Shown here piece after piece: positions 17,645 through 25,961 of a DNA stretch of 64,000 bases. Position 1 is the first letter of the stretch. Each line of letters begins with the position of its first letter. The notes beneath the pieces were generated by a model. The model saw nothing but the letters and a program-made list of their open reading frames with translations, did not search any database and was not told where the DNA came from. The stretch is from positions 124,001 through 188,000 of the forward strand of contig NZ_JBHSEF010000026.1 in assembly GCF_042649045.1 (NCBI RefSeq). The letters run 5' to 3'. Position numbers and translations under genes: made by a program. Source of the DNA: Chryseomicrobium palamuruense (GTDB lineage: Bacteria > Bacillota > Bacilli > Bacillales_A > Planococcaceae).

Positions 17645-18091
17645 ATGCGTGCGAATTACATAGAGAATCTAGAAGAGTGGAAAAAAGGCTTCTCATTTTA
17701 TTCAGAAGTAAGTGTTCGATTCTCAGAAACGGACATGTATGGGCATTTGAACAATACAGTGAACTTTGCCTACTTCGAATATGCGCGGATCGAGTTTTTC
17801 AAGCATATTCAGCTGATGAACGACTGGCTTGATCCGAAAGGGGATACGATTCCGGTTGTAGCAGATCTTCAATGTGATTTTGTACAGCAAGTATTTTTTG
17901 ATGAGAACCTACGTGTCTATGTGAAGGCCAACTCTGTGGGTAATTCCTCAATGGACATCCACTATATGATGGTGAATGAGAAAGAACAAATTACATGTAC
18001 GGGTCGCGGGACGATTGTGCAGATTCATCGCCAGACCGGTAAACCAGTTCCTTGGCAAGAAGATACAAAAAAACAGCTTCAAGAGGCGTAG
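17645..18091 (+). CDS. Acyl-CoA thioesterase, 4HBT/hot-dog family (YsmA-like)
   Basis: The 148-residue hot-dog fold protein has the 4-hydroxybenzoyl-CoA thioesterase signature SVRFSETDMYGHLNNTVNFAYFEYAR, with the catalytic Asp in ETDMYGHLNN near residue 28. It probably hydrolyses acyl-CoA thioesters; the substrate is unknown. It is orthologous in position to B. subtilis ysmA, upstream of gerE. AAGGAGG lies just before the ATG. A FadR-type operator in its promoter region ties it to fatty-acid metabolism. Confidence 0.85.
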   Translation: MRANYIENLEEWKKGFSFYSEVSVRFSETDMYGHLNNTVNFAYFEYARIEFFKHIQLMNDWLDPKGDTIPVVADLQCDFVQQVFFDENLRVYVKANSVGNSSMDIHYMMVNEKEQITCTGRGTIVQIHRQTGKPVPWQEDTKKQLQEA

Positions 18092-18142
18092 TCACCGCTC
18101 CTTCCTGTCCTTCATAAAGTAAGGAGACAGGGAGGAGATTTT

Positions 18143-18355
18143 TTGTTCGAACCAAACTATTTTATACTGACTGAACGTGAACGAGATGTCTTTTCATTAC
18201 TTGCGAGTGGAAAATCTACGCGAGATGTAGCTGAAGCACTCGCTATACGAGAGAAGACGGTACGGAACCATATTTCCAATGCCATCCAAAAACTTGGCGT
18301 TTCCGGGCGGAAAGCAGCTATTGAAGAATTGATTCGACTCGGAGAAATTCAATAA
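18143..18355 (+). CDS. gerE: Spore germination/coat gene regulator GerE
   Basis: The 70-residue protein is a stand-alone LuxR-type helix-turn-helix. The sequence LTERERDVFSLLASGKSTRD, then KTVRNHISNAIQKLGVSGRK, matches GerE closely. In B. subtilis GerE is the last regulator of the mother-cell programme and controls coat genes after sigma-K. The start is TTG 18143, 6 bases after GGAGGAG. It is 4 residues shorter than the B. subtilis protein but complete. Its presence points to a spore-forming ancestry. Confidence 0.9.
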   Translation: MFEPNYFILTERERDVFSLLASGKSTRDVAEALAIREKTVRNHISNAIQKLGVSGRKAAIEELIRLGEIQ

Positions 18356-18434
18356 ACCTGCCGTGTTTGCTTGCCAATTACCCAGAAACACGTCACAATA
18401 AGATGTACTAGGGAAGACAAAAGTGAGGGATTAG

Positions 18435-18896
18435 ATGACGAACGAACAAAATCCACCGGTAACCCACAATGCGGACCGAGTGGCCGTCTTAGAAAAAGAA
18501 CTACGCTACATTTCCGGAGTAATTAAACAAAAAGGAAGACAAATTTTAAATTCCTATACAATTACACCACCCCAATTTATAGCGCTTCAGTGGCTGCATG
18601 AATCAGGGGATATGACAATTGGTGACCTATCAACTAAAATGTATTTGGCATTTAGTACGACAACGGATTTAGTGGACCGTATGGAAGCTAATTCCCTTGT
18701 CCAGCGTGTACGTGATGAATCCGATCGTCGTGTTGTGCGCATTCATCTATTAAAAGAGGGCGAACGGATCATTGAAGACGTGATTAGCAAACGCCGGGAA
18801 TATTTAACAGCAGAACTTGAAACATTTACAGAACAGGAAGTCGAGCAATTGACAGAACTGCTTCATAAATTGCACAAAGAAATGAAAAAGAACTGA
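18435..18896 (+). CDS. MarR-family transcriptional regulator (YsmB-like)
   Basis: The 153-residue winged-helix regulator has the MarR core: IALQWLHESGDMTIGDLSTK, recognition helix MYLAFSTTTDLVDRMEANS and wing RVRDESDRRVVRIHLLKEG. The position between gerE and racE matches B. subtilis ysmB. The target and ligand are unknown. racE follows after 9 bases, so the two are cotranscribed. The start is ATG 18435 with GAGGGAT upstream. Confidence 0.88.
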   Translation: MTNEQNPPVTHNADRVAVLEKELRYISGVIKQKGRQILNSYTITPPQFIALQWLHESGDMTIGDLSTKMYLAFSTTTDLVDRMEANSLVQRVRDESDRRVVRIHLLKEGERIIEDVISKRREYLTAELETFTEQEVEQLTELLHKLHKEMKKN

Positions 18897-18905
18897 GGAA
18901 TTTTT

Positions 18906-19700
18906 GTGGATCGACCGATTGGTGTACTAGATTCCGGAGTAGGCGGGTTGACGGTAGCGAAAGAGATTATGCGCTTACTACCAAACGAACAAATCATTTA
19001 CGTCGGAGATACAGCTCGCTGTCCATATGGCCCGCGAAGTCCGCAGGAAGTTCGTAAATTTACTTGGCAAATTTCGCTTGCGCTGCAAAAAATGAATGTG
19101 AAGATGCTTGTGATTGCATGTAATACAGCGACGGCTGTAGCTCTCAATTCATTAGCTCGGAAAATGCCTTTTCCGGTTCTCGGTGTTATTTTTCCGGGAG
19201 CACGGGCAGCTTCAAAAGCGACAAAGAGTCATAAAGTAGTCGTCCTTGGAACACAAGGAACGGTAAAGAGTGGAGCCTACGAGTATGCCATTTCAGCGCT
19301 CAGCTCTTCCTGTCACGTTGAGGCACTGGCGTGTCCGACATTTGTGCCACTAGTGGAAAGTAATGAATACGACGGAGACTTTGCGTACAAAATGGTGCAA
19401 GAGGCGCTTGCTCCTCTCAAAATAAAAAGCTTTGATACAGTCATTTTAGGCTGCACGCATTATCCACTTCTCCAACCTCATATTGAAAAAGTGGTCGGTC
19501 CGGGTGTGACAGTGCTGTCTTCTGCAGAAGAGACAGCGAATGATGTCAAAGACTACTTAGATTTTCACAAGCAGCACAATCCGGATCAACTTATCAAACA
19601 GCCCATCTTTTATACGACAGGTTCAATTCCGATGTTTAAAGATATCGCGGAACGTTGGCTTGAGCTCGAAGATGCGGATGTCCGACGCATACAATTTTGA
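18906..19700 (+). CDS. racE: Glutamate racemase
   Basis: The 264-residue cofactor-independent racemase makes D-glutamate for peptidoglycan. It has IGVLDSGVGGLTVAKEI at the N terminus, the first catalytic Cys in VIACNTATAVALN near residue 73 and the second in ILGCTHYPLLQP near 185. The start is GTG 18906 after CTGAGGA. It is named racE by synteny with B. subtilis (gerE-ysmB-racE-rph-ysnA); murI is the general name. Confidence 0.96.
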   Translation: MDRPIGVLDSGVGGLTVAKEIMRLLPNEQIIYVGDTARCPYGPRSPQEVRKFTWQISLALQKMNVKMLVIACNTATAVALNSLARKMPFPVLGVIFPGARAASKATKSHKVVVLGTQGTVKSGAYEYAISALSSSCHVEALACPTFVPLVESNEYDGDFAYKMVQEALAPLKIKSFDTVILGCTHYPLLQPHIEKVVGPGVTVLSSAEETANDVKDYLDFHKQHNPDQLIKQPIFYTTGSIPMFKDIAERWLELEDADVRRIQF

Positions 19701-19732
19701 CCCTCAGCAGGCTATCCTGAAGAGGGTCTTTC
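19699..19732 (+). terminator. Probable terminator after racE
   Basis: GACCCTC/GAGGGTC arms flank a 16-base loop and are followed by a short T-rich tail (TTTCT). The T tract is weak and read-through into rph is possible. Confidence 0.5.
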
Positions 19733-19750
19733 TACGAAAGAAGGGTACTC

Positions 19751-20506
19751 ATGAGACATGATGAACGAACAGCAGAAATGATACGACCAGTGGAATTTGT
19801 AAAAGATTTTATAATTCACCCTGAAGGATCTGTCCTCATTACAGTGGGACAAACAAAAGTGATTTGTAATGCAACGATTGAAGAGAAGGTCCCCCCATTC
19901 TTGCGTGGACAAGGAAAAGGCTGGATCACAGCGGAGTATTCCATGTTACCTCGTGCAACACACTCCCGTTCTCCGCGTGAAGCGGCGAAAGGGAAAATTG
20001 GTGGTCGGACAATGGAAATCCAGCGTCTGATTGGACGAGCACTGCGCTCTGTCGTTGATTTAGAGGCACTTGGTGAGCGAACGATTTGGGTCGACTGTGA
20101 TGTCATCCAAGCAGATGGCGGAACGCGTACCGCATCCATTACAGGCGCATTTGTCGCGATGACAATTGCAGTTGGAAAGCTTGTGGAAGAGAAACAATTG
20201 CCGGTGTTTCCTGTAAAGGATTTCTTAGCGGCGGTCAGTGTCGGTCTACTGGAAGAAGGTGCGGTAGCCGATCTTGATTACGTGGAAGATTTCGCGGCAC
20301 TCGTCGATATGAACTTGGTGATGACAGGAAATGGAGAACTGGTTGAGATTCAAGGAACAGGCGAGGAAGCTACATTTTCAAGAAGCCAACTGAATGACTT
20401 ATTGGATCTAGGGGAAGCAGCGATTCAAGAGTTGATTGTGAAACAAAAAGAAGTACTGGGTCCCCTTGCTGCTGAAGTTGGCATTCAAACAGGAGGACTG
20501 GCGTAA
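19751..20506 (+). CDS. rph: Ribonuclease PH
   Basis: The 251-residue phosphorolytic 3'-5' exoribonuclease trims the 3' ends of tRNA precursors. It starts MRHDERTAEMIRPVEF and has the conserved GWITAEYSMLPRATHSR, the RLIGRALRSVVDL and VDCDVIQADGGTRTASITGA segments of the phosphate and RNA site. The stop overlaps the rdgB start (TAATG), so the two are translationally coupled, as in B. subtilis rph-ysnA. Confidence 0.96.
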   Translation: MRHDERTAEMIRPVEFVKDFIIHPEGSVLITVGQTKVICNATIEEKVPPFLRGQGKGWITAEYSMLPRATHSRSPREAAKGKIGGRTMEIQRLIGRALRSVVDLEALGERTIWVDCDVIQADGGTRTASITGAFVAMTIAVGKLVEEKQLPVFPVKDFLAAVSVGLLEEGAVADLDYVEDFAALVDMNLVMTGNGELVEIQGTGEEATFSRSQLNDLLDLGEAAIQELIVKQKEVLGPLAAEVGIQTGGLA

Positions 20507-21099
20507 TGAAAGAACTTATAATCGCAACGAAAAACCAGGGGAAAGCAAAAGACTTTGAATCAATCTTTGGTCCACTTGGGTATACTGTGAAGACATTAAA
20601 TGATGTGGCGAGTCACATAGATGTGGAGGAGACAAGTTCGACGTTTGAAGGGAATGCGATTCTAAAAGCGGAAGCACTCGCAAAGGAACTCCATACATTT
20701 GTCATTGCAGATGACAGTGGACTGGAAGTCGATGCACTTGATGGCGAACCAGGTATCTATTCGGCTCGTTATGCTGGAGAAGCGAAAGATGACAACGCGA
20801 ATATGGACTTGTTGCTTCAAAACCTTGAAGGTATAGAGGATGAAAAACGCACGGCACGCTTTGTTTGTGCGATTGCAGTAGCGGCTCCAGGTAAAGAAAC
20901 GGAAACGTACCGCGGAACGTGTGAGGGTCGTATTGCTTTTGAACGTAAAGGAGCGTACGGATTTGGCTATGATCCGATTTTTTGGGTACCTGAGCTAGGC
21001 AAAATGATGGCAGAACTGAAGCCCGAGGAAAAAGCAGCCATCTCCCACCGGGGTCAAGCGATTCGTAAAGTACACGAAGCATGGAACTTCGAAAATTAA
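20506..21099 (+). CDS. rdgB: dITP/XTP pyrophosphatase (RdgB/HAM1 family)
   Basis: The 197-residue non-canonical purine NTP pyrophosphatase removes dITP, XTP and ITP from the nucleotide pool. It has IIATKNQGKAKDFESIF at the N terminus, the catalytic FVIADDSGLEVDALDGEPGIYSARYAG and the C-terminal FGYDPIFWVPELGKMMAEL and KAAISHRGQA. It starts one base inside the rph stop. The B. subtilis name is ysnA. A strong promoter for the downstream tRNA begins 17 bases after its stop. Confidence 0.95.
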   Translation: MKELIIATKNQGKAKDFESIFGPLGYTVKTLNDVASHIDVEETSSTFEGNAILKAEALAKELHTFVIADDSGLEVDALDGEPGIYSARYAGEAKDDNANMDLLLQNLEGIEDEKRTARFVCAIAVAAPGKETETYRGTCEGRIAFERKGAYGFGYDPIFWVPELGKMMAELKPEEKAAISHRGQAIRKVHEAWNFEN

Positions 21100-21115
21100 T
21101 TTTTCTGAAATACCA

Positions 21116-21144
21116 TTGACTTTGAGTTGAGCTCTACTTATAAT
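21116..21144 (+). promoter_or_regulatory. Promoter of the intron-containing tRNA-Arg
   Basis: TTGACT (21116-21121) and TATAAT (21139-21144) are 17 bases apart, near consensus, about 40 bases upstream of the tRNA 5' end. Confidence 0.85.
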
Positions 21145-21183
21145 GAAAAATGTCTTTCCTGTCAGATGGTGGGGAAGTACTTT

Positions 21184-21550
21184 GACTCTGTAGCTCAGCA
21201 GGATAGAGCAACGGCCTTTAATGTTAGGAGCCTCTATAGGGAAACCAAAACCTATAGAGTGGACGACACTGTATCGGTGAACCCTTCCAGGTTATGCTGA
21301 TGGCAATACCGAGGAAACTTACGATCACTTTGTGATTAAGGCATAGTGAAGGTTCCATTCTTAAGTGATGGAAGGTAATTGTGCTAAAGAGTAATCAACT
21401 TATTGATTACTGTGAGGTTCCGTAGAGACTATACGTGTCGCACCTGAAATGGTGAAGATATAGTCCAGACCACAAACAAATCTGTTTGGTGACGAAAGTC
21501 ATAGTGGTAAGCTAAGCCGTCGGTCGGGGGTTCGAATCCCTCCAGGGTCG
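21184..21550 (+). tRNA. tRNA-Arg(UCU) interrupted by a group I intron
   Basis: Exon 1 (21184-21218) holds the acceptor strand GACTCTG, the D arm GCTC-AGCAGGATA-GAGC and the anticodon stem ACGGC plus loop bases CTT. Exon 2 (21512-21550) begins CTAA, closes the anticodon stem (GCCGT), and has variable loop CGGTC, T arm GGGGG-TTCGAAT-CCCTC, acceptor CAGGGTC and discriminator G. Joining gives the anticodon loop CTTCTAA, anticodon UCU, and a normal cloverleaf closely resembling E. coli argU. No CCA is encoded. The gene has its own promoter and terminator. Confidence 0.9.
21219..21511 (+). ncRNA. Group I self-splicing intron in the tRNA-Arg anticodon loop
   Basis: The 293-base insertion lies between U34 and C35. 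It shows group I hallmarks: a 9-bp P2-type hairpin CTCTATAGG/CCTATAGAG (about 21232-21260), the P7/P8 region GAGACTATA ... CACC-TGAAAT-GGTG-AAGATATAGTCC (about 21425-21468), and a terminal G (21511). Exon 1 ends in U, as the group I rule requires. It is too short to encode a homing endonuclease. The P1 pairing is not fully resolved by eye: the best helix pairs exon GGCCTT with AGGAGCC with one bulged A. Confidence 0.85.
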
Positions 21551-21559
21551 TACATCAAG

Positions 21560-21605
21560 AGCCTTCTTCTTTCTATATCAATGGAAAGAGGAAGGCTTTT
21601 TATTT
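21560..21605 (+). terminator. Terminator of the tRNA-Arg transcript
   Basis: The stem AGCCTTCTTCTTTC/GAAAGAGGAAGGCT is followed by a T-rich tail. Confidence 0.85.
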
Positions 21606-21641
21606 TATTCACTTTAGATGTTTTATCATTCCACAGAACGA

Positions 21642-21692
21642 CACTTTCCTAGGGGAGGGCATCTCAGCCACACTCTGTTTCCTGGGAAAGTG
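21642..21692. repeat. Inverted repeat in the tRNA-ysoA gap
   Basis: CACTTTCCTAGG and CCTGGGAAAGTG form a 12-bp arm with one mismatch around a 27-base spacer containing GGGGAGGGC. A second small hairpin (TTCCAAAGG/CCTTGGAA) lies at about 21818-21840. The rest of the gap to the next gene shows nothing recognisable. Confidence 0.5.
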
Positions 21693-21900
21693 CACTTCTG
21701 CTCCATTACATTTATAATAGATGTAACAAAAATATTTGAATGTGTTCCTAGTCTACTCTTGAATGAATAAAACCACTATGTATTAAGAATAGTTATGAAT
21801 TCGAGGAAACTACGAAGACTTCCAAAGGTGCGCCTTGGAAAAGTGAAGTGGTTTCTGAAGGTTCGTTAAGTGATCCAGACCTACGAAAGCAGGTGAATCC

Positions 21901-22896
21901 ATGAAAAAGCACAAACCGGAACAACGAGGCAACATGGTTATTTTCCCTGGCGCCTTTATGACACAGCTGGACAAAGCCGCACGCGCCGCCGACCGGCATG
22001 ATTTTATGGAAGCCGTACGGCAATTTGAAATCGCGAAAGAACTCGGTGAACTTGAACCGGGCATGCAGCTCGTCTTTGCCTATTCCCTCTATGAGGTACG
22101 GCAATTTGAAAAGGCGCTGCTCATCTGTGAATCTCTTCTTCATGAAGGGTATGAAGAATATGAAGAACTAATGGACCTTTATGTTACGCTTCTCGTCGAG
22201 CTCCGACGATTTGAAGAAGCAGACGCATTGATCTCTACACTCATCGAAGAGCGCGTGTTATCTCCAGAACGGAAAGAGAAATGGTTGCACCTCCGGGACC
22301 TCAGTGGTCGTCTTGCAGCAAACGCAGAATCTAAACCCATTCCGGAACCGCTTGAGGAATTGGATGCTGAACTTTATAGCCTCGAAAATTTCTTGACCTA
22401 TCCGCTTATCAAGCAGTATCAATTGCTTCTTTCTGCTTTTGAAGGAGATTGTCAGAAGCTTGAAGACGAATGGCGTAGTATTGTGGAGCAGCAGACCATC
22501 CATCCCGTCGTCCAGACGCTAGCACTACTTCTCCTCATGTCGACAGACAGTACAGAACTTGTGCGTGTTCGGAAGTTTAATTGGGACCAGCCGTGGATTC
22601 CGGCCGCTTTGGATGAACCATTCGACAATGCTCGCTTCCTTGACCTTGTCAAAAAGATTGAAGAACGTCTGGAAAAAGAACCAACTGCGTATTTACTCAT
22701 TCGCGACACGTTCCAGCACCATGCCTATCTGCAATACCCGTATGTATGGAATGGCTATGCGGATGAGGATGTCGTCGAAGGATACGAGCTCTATTTCAAA
22801 CAGCTCCTCTCGGGGAATGTACAGAAGAGTGAGCACCGAGTGTTAAACATGATTCGGAAGATTGACCAACTGTATGCGCTACTAGAAATTGAATAG
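21901..22896 (+). CDS. TPR-repeat protein (YsoA-like)
   Basis: The 331-residue soluble protein has tetratricopeptide-like helical repeats in the first ~130 residues (AVRQFEIAKELGELEPGMQL, QFEKALLICESLL, RFEEADALISTLI). Its C-terminal half has no known motif. Position upstream of tig matches B. subtilis ysoA, a TPR protein of unknown role. The start at ATG 21901 has AGGTGA upstream; a second Met at codon 12 is possible. tig has its own promoter immediately after the stop. Confidence 0.78.
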   Translation: MKKHKPEQRGNMVIFPGAFMTQLDKAARAADRHDFMEAVRQFEIAKELGELEPGMQLVFAYSLYEVRQFEKALLICESLLHEGYEEYEELMDLYVTLLVELRRFEEADALISTLIEERVLSPERKEKWLHLRDLSGRLAANAESKPIPEPLEELDAELYSLENFLTYPLIKQYQLLLSAFEGDCQKLEDEWRSIVEQQTIHPVVQTLALLLLMSTDSTELVRVRKFNWDQPWIPAALDEPFDNARFLDLVKKIEERLEKEPTAYLLIRDTFQHHAYLQYPYVWNGYADEDVVEGYELYFKQLLSGNVQKSEHRVLNMIRKIDQLYALLEIE

Positions 22897-22897
22897 G

Positions 22898-22925
22898 TTG
22901 AAAGTCGACTGAACTATGGTATAAT
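22898..22925 (+). promoter_or_regulatory. tig promoter
   Basis: TTGAAA (22898-22903) and TATAAT (22920-22925) are 16 bases apart, starting at the end of the upstream gene. Confidence 0.65.
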
Positions 22926-22992
22926 GTACAAGTTGTCAATAGAATACATTGATTAAAATCAAAAATGAAACCAATTGTTGGAGGTAGAATAT

Positions 22993-24276
22993 ATGTCAGC
23001 GAAATGGGAAAAACAAGAAGGAAATGAAGGCGTATTAACGTTTGAAGTTTCTGCAGAAGAATTTTCAAAAGCAGTCGATCAAGCATTCAAAAAAGTTGTA
23101 AAAACAATTAATGAGCCAGGATTCCGTAAAGGAAAAATGCCTCGTCAGTTATTCAACAAAAAATACGGTGAAGAAGCTCTTTATCAAGATGCAATCGATA
23201 TCGTACTTCCTGTAGCGTATACAAAAGCTTTAGATGAATCAGGAATCGACCCTGTGGATCGTCCAGAAATCGACATTGAGTCACTTGAAAAAGGACAACC
23301 TGTTGTATTTACAGCAAAAGTAACTGTGAAACCTGAAGTGAAACTTGGCGAATACAAAGGCTTAGAAGTAAAGAAATTAGAAGAAACGGTTACTGAAGAA
23401 GAAATCAACGAGCAATTAACAAACCACCAAGAGCGTCTTGCTGAAATGTCAGTAAAAGAAGATGCAATTGTAGAAGGCGATACTGCAACAATCGATTTCG
23501 AAGGTTTCGTAGGTGAAGAAGCATTCGAAGGCGGTAAAGGTGAAGACTACGAATTAGAAATCGGATCAAACACATTCATCCCTGGTTTTGAAGAGCAATT
23601 GGTTGGTGCTAAAACTGGCGACGCGAAAGACGTAGTAGTTACATTCCCAGAAGAATACCACGCAGCAGAGCTTGCTGGTAAAGAAGCAACTTTTAAAGTG
23701 ACTGTAAAAGAAGTCAAAGGAAAAGTTCTTCCGGAATTAAACGATGACTTCGCAAAAGAAGTTGACGAAGATGTAGAAGGCTTAGATGCTCTTCGTACAA
23801 AGTTAACAGAACAAACAACTGAAGAGAAAAAACAAACGGCTGCACAAGCACTACGAGACGATTTAGTTGAGCAAGCTGCTGCAAACGCTGAAGTGGATAT
23901 TCCTGAAGCAATGGTTACTTCTGAAGTAGACCGTATGCTACAAGAGTTCGGGCAGCGCCTTTCGCAACAAGGTATGAACCTGGATCTTTACTACCAGTTC
24001 TCTGGTCAAGATGAAGAAGCGCTTCGTACACAAATGAAAGAAGATGCAGAAAGCCGCGTTCGTGTTTCTCTAACTCTTGAAGCGATTGCTGCTGCTGAGA
24101 ACATCGAAGTGACAGAAGAAGATGTGAATTCTGAACTTGAAAAGATGACTGCTCAGTTCGGTATGTCAGTTGATCAAATCAAAACAGCTTTAGGCGGAAC
24201 TGAAATCTTAGAAAACGATATCCGTTTCCAAAAAACAGTTGAGTTCTTAGTAGACAACGCAAAAGTAACTGAATAA
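22993..24276 (+). CDS. tig: Trigger factor
   Basis: The 427-residue ribosome-associated chaperone and prolyl isomerase has the ribosome-binding signature GFRKGKMPRQLF near residue 43 in the N-terminal domain. The FKBP-type PPIase domain lies around residues 150-245 (DTATIDFEGFVGEEAFEGGK, FIPGFEEQLVGAKTGD), and a helical C-terminal substrate domain follows. GGAGGT precedes ATG 22993. Glu/Lys-rich composition and length are typical. It is followed by a terminator and then clpX. Confidence 0.97.
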   Translation: MSAKWEKQEGNEGVLTFEVSAEEFSKAVDQAFKKVVKTINEPGFRKGKMPRQLFNKKYGEEALYQDAIDIVLPVAYTKALDESGIDPVDRPEIDIESLEKGQPVVFTAKVTVKPEVKLGEYKGLEVKKLEETVTEEEINEQLTNHQERLAEMSVKEDAIVEGDTATIDFEGFVGEEAFEGGKGEDYELEIGSNTFIPGFEEQLVGAKTGDAKDVVVTFPEEYHAAELAGKEATFKVTVKEVKGKVLPELNDDFAKEVDEDVEGLDALRTKLTEQTTEEKKQTAAQALRDDLVEQAAANAEVDIPEAMVTSEVDRMLQEFGQRLSQQGMNLDLYYQFSGQDEEALRTQMKEDAESRVRVSLTLEAIAAAENIEVTEEDVNSELEKMTAQFGMSVDQIKTALGGTEILENDIRFQKTVEFLVDNAKVTE

Positions 24277-24289
24277 ATAGAAGTATTCA

Positions 24290-24324
24290 GAACAAGGTGC
24301 AGAGAATTCTGTGCCTTGTTCTTT
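24290..24324 (+). terminator. Terminator after tig
   Basis: AGAACAAGG/CCTTGTTCT arms with internal complementarity in the loop are followed by TTTA. Confidence 0.75.
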
Positions 24325-24393
24325 ACATAATCTTTTCATTTGCTATACATACCACAATCTTGTAAACTAAATCTCTGAATAGGGGTGAGTACA

Positions 24394-25659
24394 GTGTTCA
24401 AATTTAATGATGAAAAAGGGAACCTTAAGTGTTCGTTCTGCGGCAAACCTCAAGAACAGGTTCGCAAACTTGTTGCTGGCCCTGGCGTATATATTTGTGA
24501 TGAATGTATCGATCTTTGCTCTGAAATTGTAGAGGAAGAACTGGGAACAGAAGAAGAAGTCGAATACCGAGAAGTTCCAAAACCAAAAGAAATTCAAGGC
24601 ATCTTGAATGAGTATGTCATTGGGCAAGACCGCGCGAAAAAAGCACTCGCGGTAGCCGTATATAATCACTATAAACGCATCAATTCCAACAGTGTGATTG
24701 ATGAAGTTGAGCTTTCTAAATCCAATATCGTGCTAATCGGTCCTACTGGAAGCGGGAAAACGCTTTTAGCTCAGACACTTGCACGTATTTTAAATGTACC
24801 TTTTGCCATTGCGGACGCAACATCGTTAACGGAAGCTGGATACGTAGGGGAAGATGTAGAAAACATCTTACTAAAACTGATCCAGTCAGCTGATTACGAT
24901 ATTGAACGAGCGGAAAAAGGAATCATCTATATCGACGAAATCGATAAAGTTGCACGTAAATCGGAAAATCCTTCGATTACACGTGACGTGTCAGGGGAAG
25001 GTGTACAACAAGCCCTTCTCAAGATCTTGGAAGGCACAACTGCAAGCGTCCCACCACAAGGTGGTCGTAAGCACCCACACCAAGAATTCCTTCAAATTGA
25101 TACAACGAATATCTTGTTCATCGTCGGTGGTGCATTTGACGGCATCGATTCGATCATCAAGCGTCGTATGGGAGAAAAAGTCATTGGATTCGGTTCCGAC
25201 CCGAACAAAAAAGAACCAGAAGCAGGCAGCTTAATGAGCCACTTGATTCCAGAAGATCTTTTAAAATTCGGTCTCATTCCGGAATTTATTGGTCGTTTAC
25301 CAGTGCTTGCTAGTTTGGAGACGTTAAATGTAGAAGCGTTGATTCAGATTTTAACAGAACCTAAAAATGCACTTGTTAAACAATATGAAAAAATGATGGA
25401 ACTTGATAATGTCAAATTAACTTTTGAAGAGGATGCATTACGTGAAATTTCGAAACTTGCGATTGAGCGTAAAACGGGTGCTCGTGGACTTCGTTCCATT
25501 ATCGAAAATATCATGCTTGATGTAATGTTTGAACTGCCGTCTCGTGAAGACATCGTCGAATGTATCATCACAAAAGAAACGGTAACTGAAAGCAAAAAGC
25601 CGAAGTTAATCAAAGAAGACGGGACAGAGTTCCAGTCAGATGCGAAAACTTCTGCATAA
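24394..25659 (+). CDS. clpX: ATP-dependent Clp protease ATP-binding subunit ClpX
   Basis: The 421-residue AAA+ unfoldase feeds substrates to ClpP. The N-terminal zinc-binding domain has CSFCGKP and CDECIDLC; Walker A is GPTGSGKTLLAQ near residue 117, Walker B GIIYIDEIDKV near 179, and sensor and arginine-finger segments follow (GLIPEFIGRLPV). The start is GTG 24394, giving the family N terminus MFKFNDEKG, with AGGGGTG upstream. A GTG at 24385 lies in the ribosome binding site. A terminator and a repeat follow. Confidence 0.97.
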   Translation: MFKFNDEKGNLKCSFCGKPQEQVRKLVAGPGVYICDECIDLCSEIVEEELGTEEEVEYREVPKPKEIQGILNEYVIGQDRAKKALAVAVYNHYKRINSNSVIDEVELSKSNIVLIGPTGSGKTLLAQTLARILNVPFAIADATSLTEAGYVGEDVENILLKLIQSADYDIERAEKGIIYIDEIDKVARKSENPSITRDVSGEGVQQALLKILEGTTASVPPQGGRKHPHQEFLQIDTTNILFIVGGAFDGIDSIIKRRMGEKVIGFGSDPNKKEPEAGSLMSHLIPEDLLKFGLIPEFIGRLPVLASLETLNVEALIQILTEPKNALVKQYEKMMELDNVKLTFEEDALREISKLAIERKTGARGLRSIIENIMLDVMFELPSREDIVECIITKETVTESKKPKLIKEDGTEFQSDAKTSA

Positions 25660-25671
25660 TAGATGACATCA

Positions 25672-25724
25672 ACAGCTGGCTTTCCATGAGCTCGTATAGA
25701 GCCTTTCGGAAAGTCAGTTTTTTA
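25672..25724 (+). terminator. Terminator after clpX
   Basis: CTGGCTTTCC and GGAAAGTCAG arms separated by a 21-base loop are followed by six T. Confidence 0.65.
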
Positions 25725-25725
25725 T

Positions 25726-25878
25726 TTTAGATGTGGAGAACGCTCGCTGATACATACTATCGAGTTGCGCAGACTTGAAATCCATGCCAAATGTCATCGC
25801 GGCCATAGAAGCAAAAAGCGCTTCTCTGGCCACGCTGATATTTGACCGAATTTCAGAACAGTCTGCTCCACATCTAAA
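25726..25878. mobile_element. MITE-like palindromic element, 153 bp
   Basis: The element is bounded by perfect 13-bp terminal inverted repeats, TTTAGATGTGGAG and CTCCACATCTAAA. Inside is a long hairpin, GGCCATAGAAGC with GCGCTTCTCTGGCC. It encodes nothing. A related partial copy lies at 17271. No clear target-site duplication is visible. It fills most of the clpX-lonA gap, where B. subtilis carries lonB. Confidence 0.6.
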
Positions 25879-25961
25879 TTCTAATCACTAGGGTTAAATG
25901 ACCATTTTCGAGTATACTAAAGAACAGAATGGTCACTAGTACCATGAAAGGTGGAATCGTC

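Noticed and set aside
21184..21550. tRNA-Ser(GCU) as an alternative reading of the split tRNA
   Set aside because: Splicing after U33 would give GCU, but there is no long variable arm, the intron would not end in G, and the exons match the tRNA-Arg(UCU) pattern.
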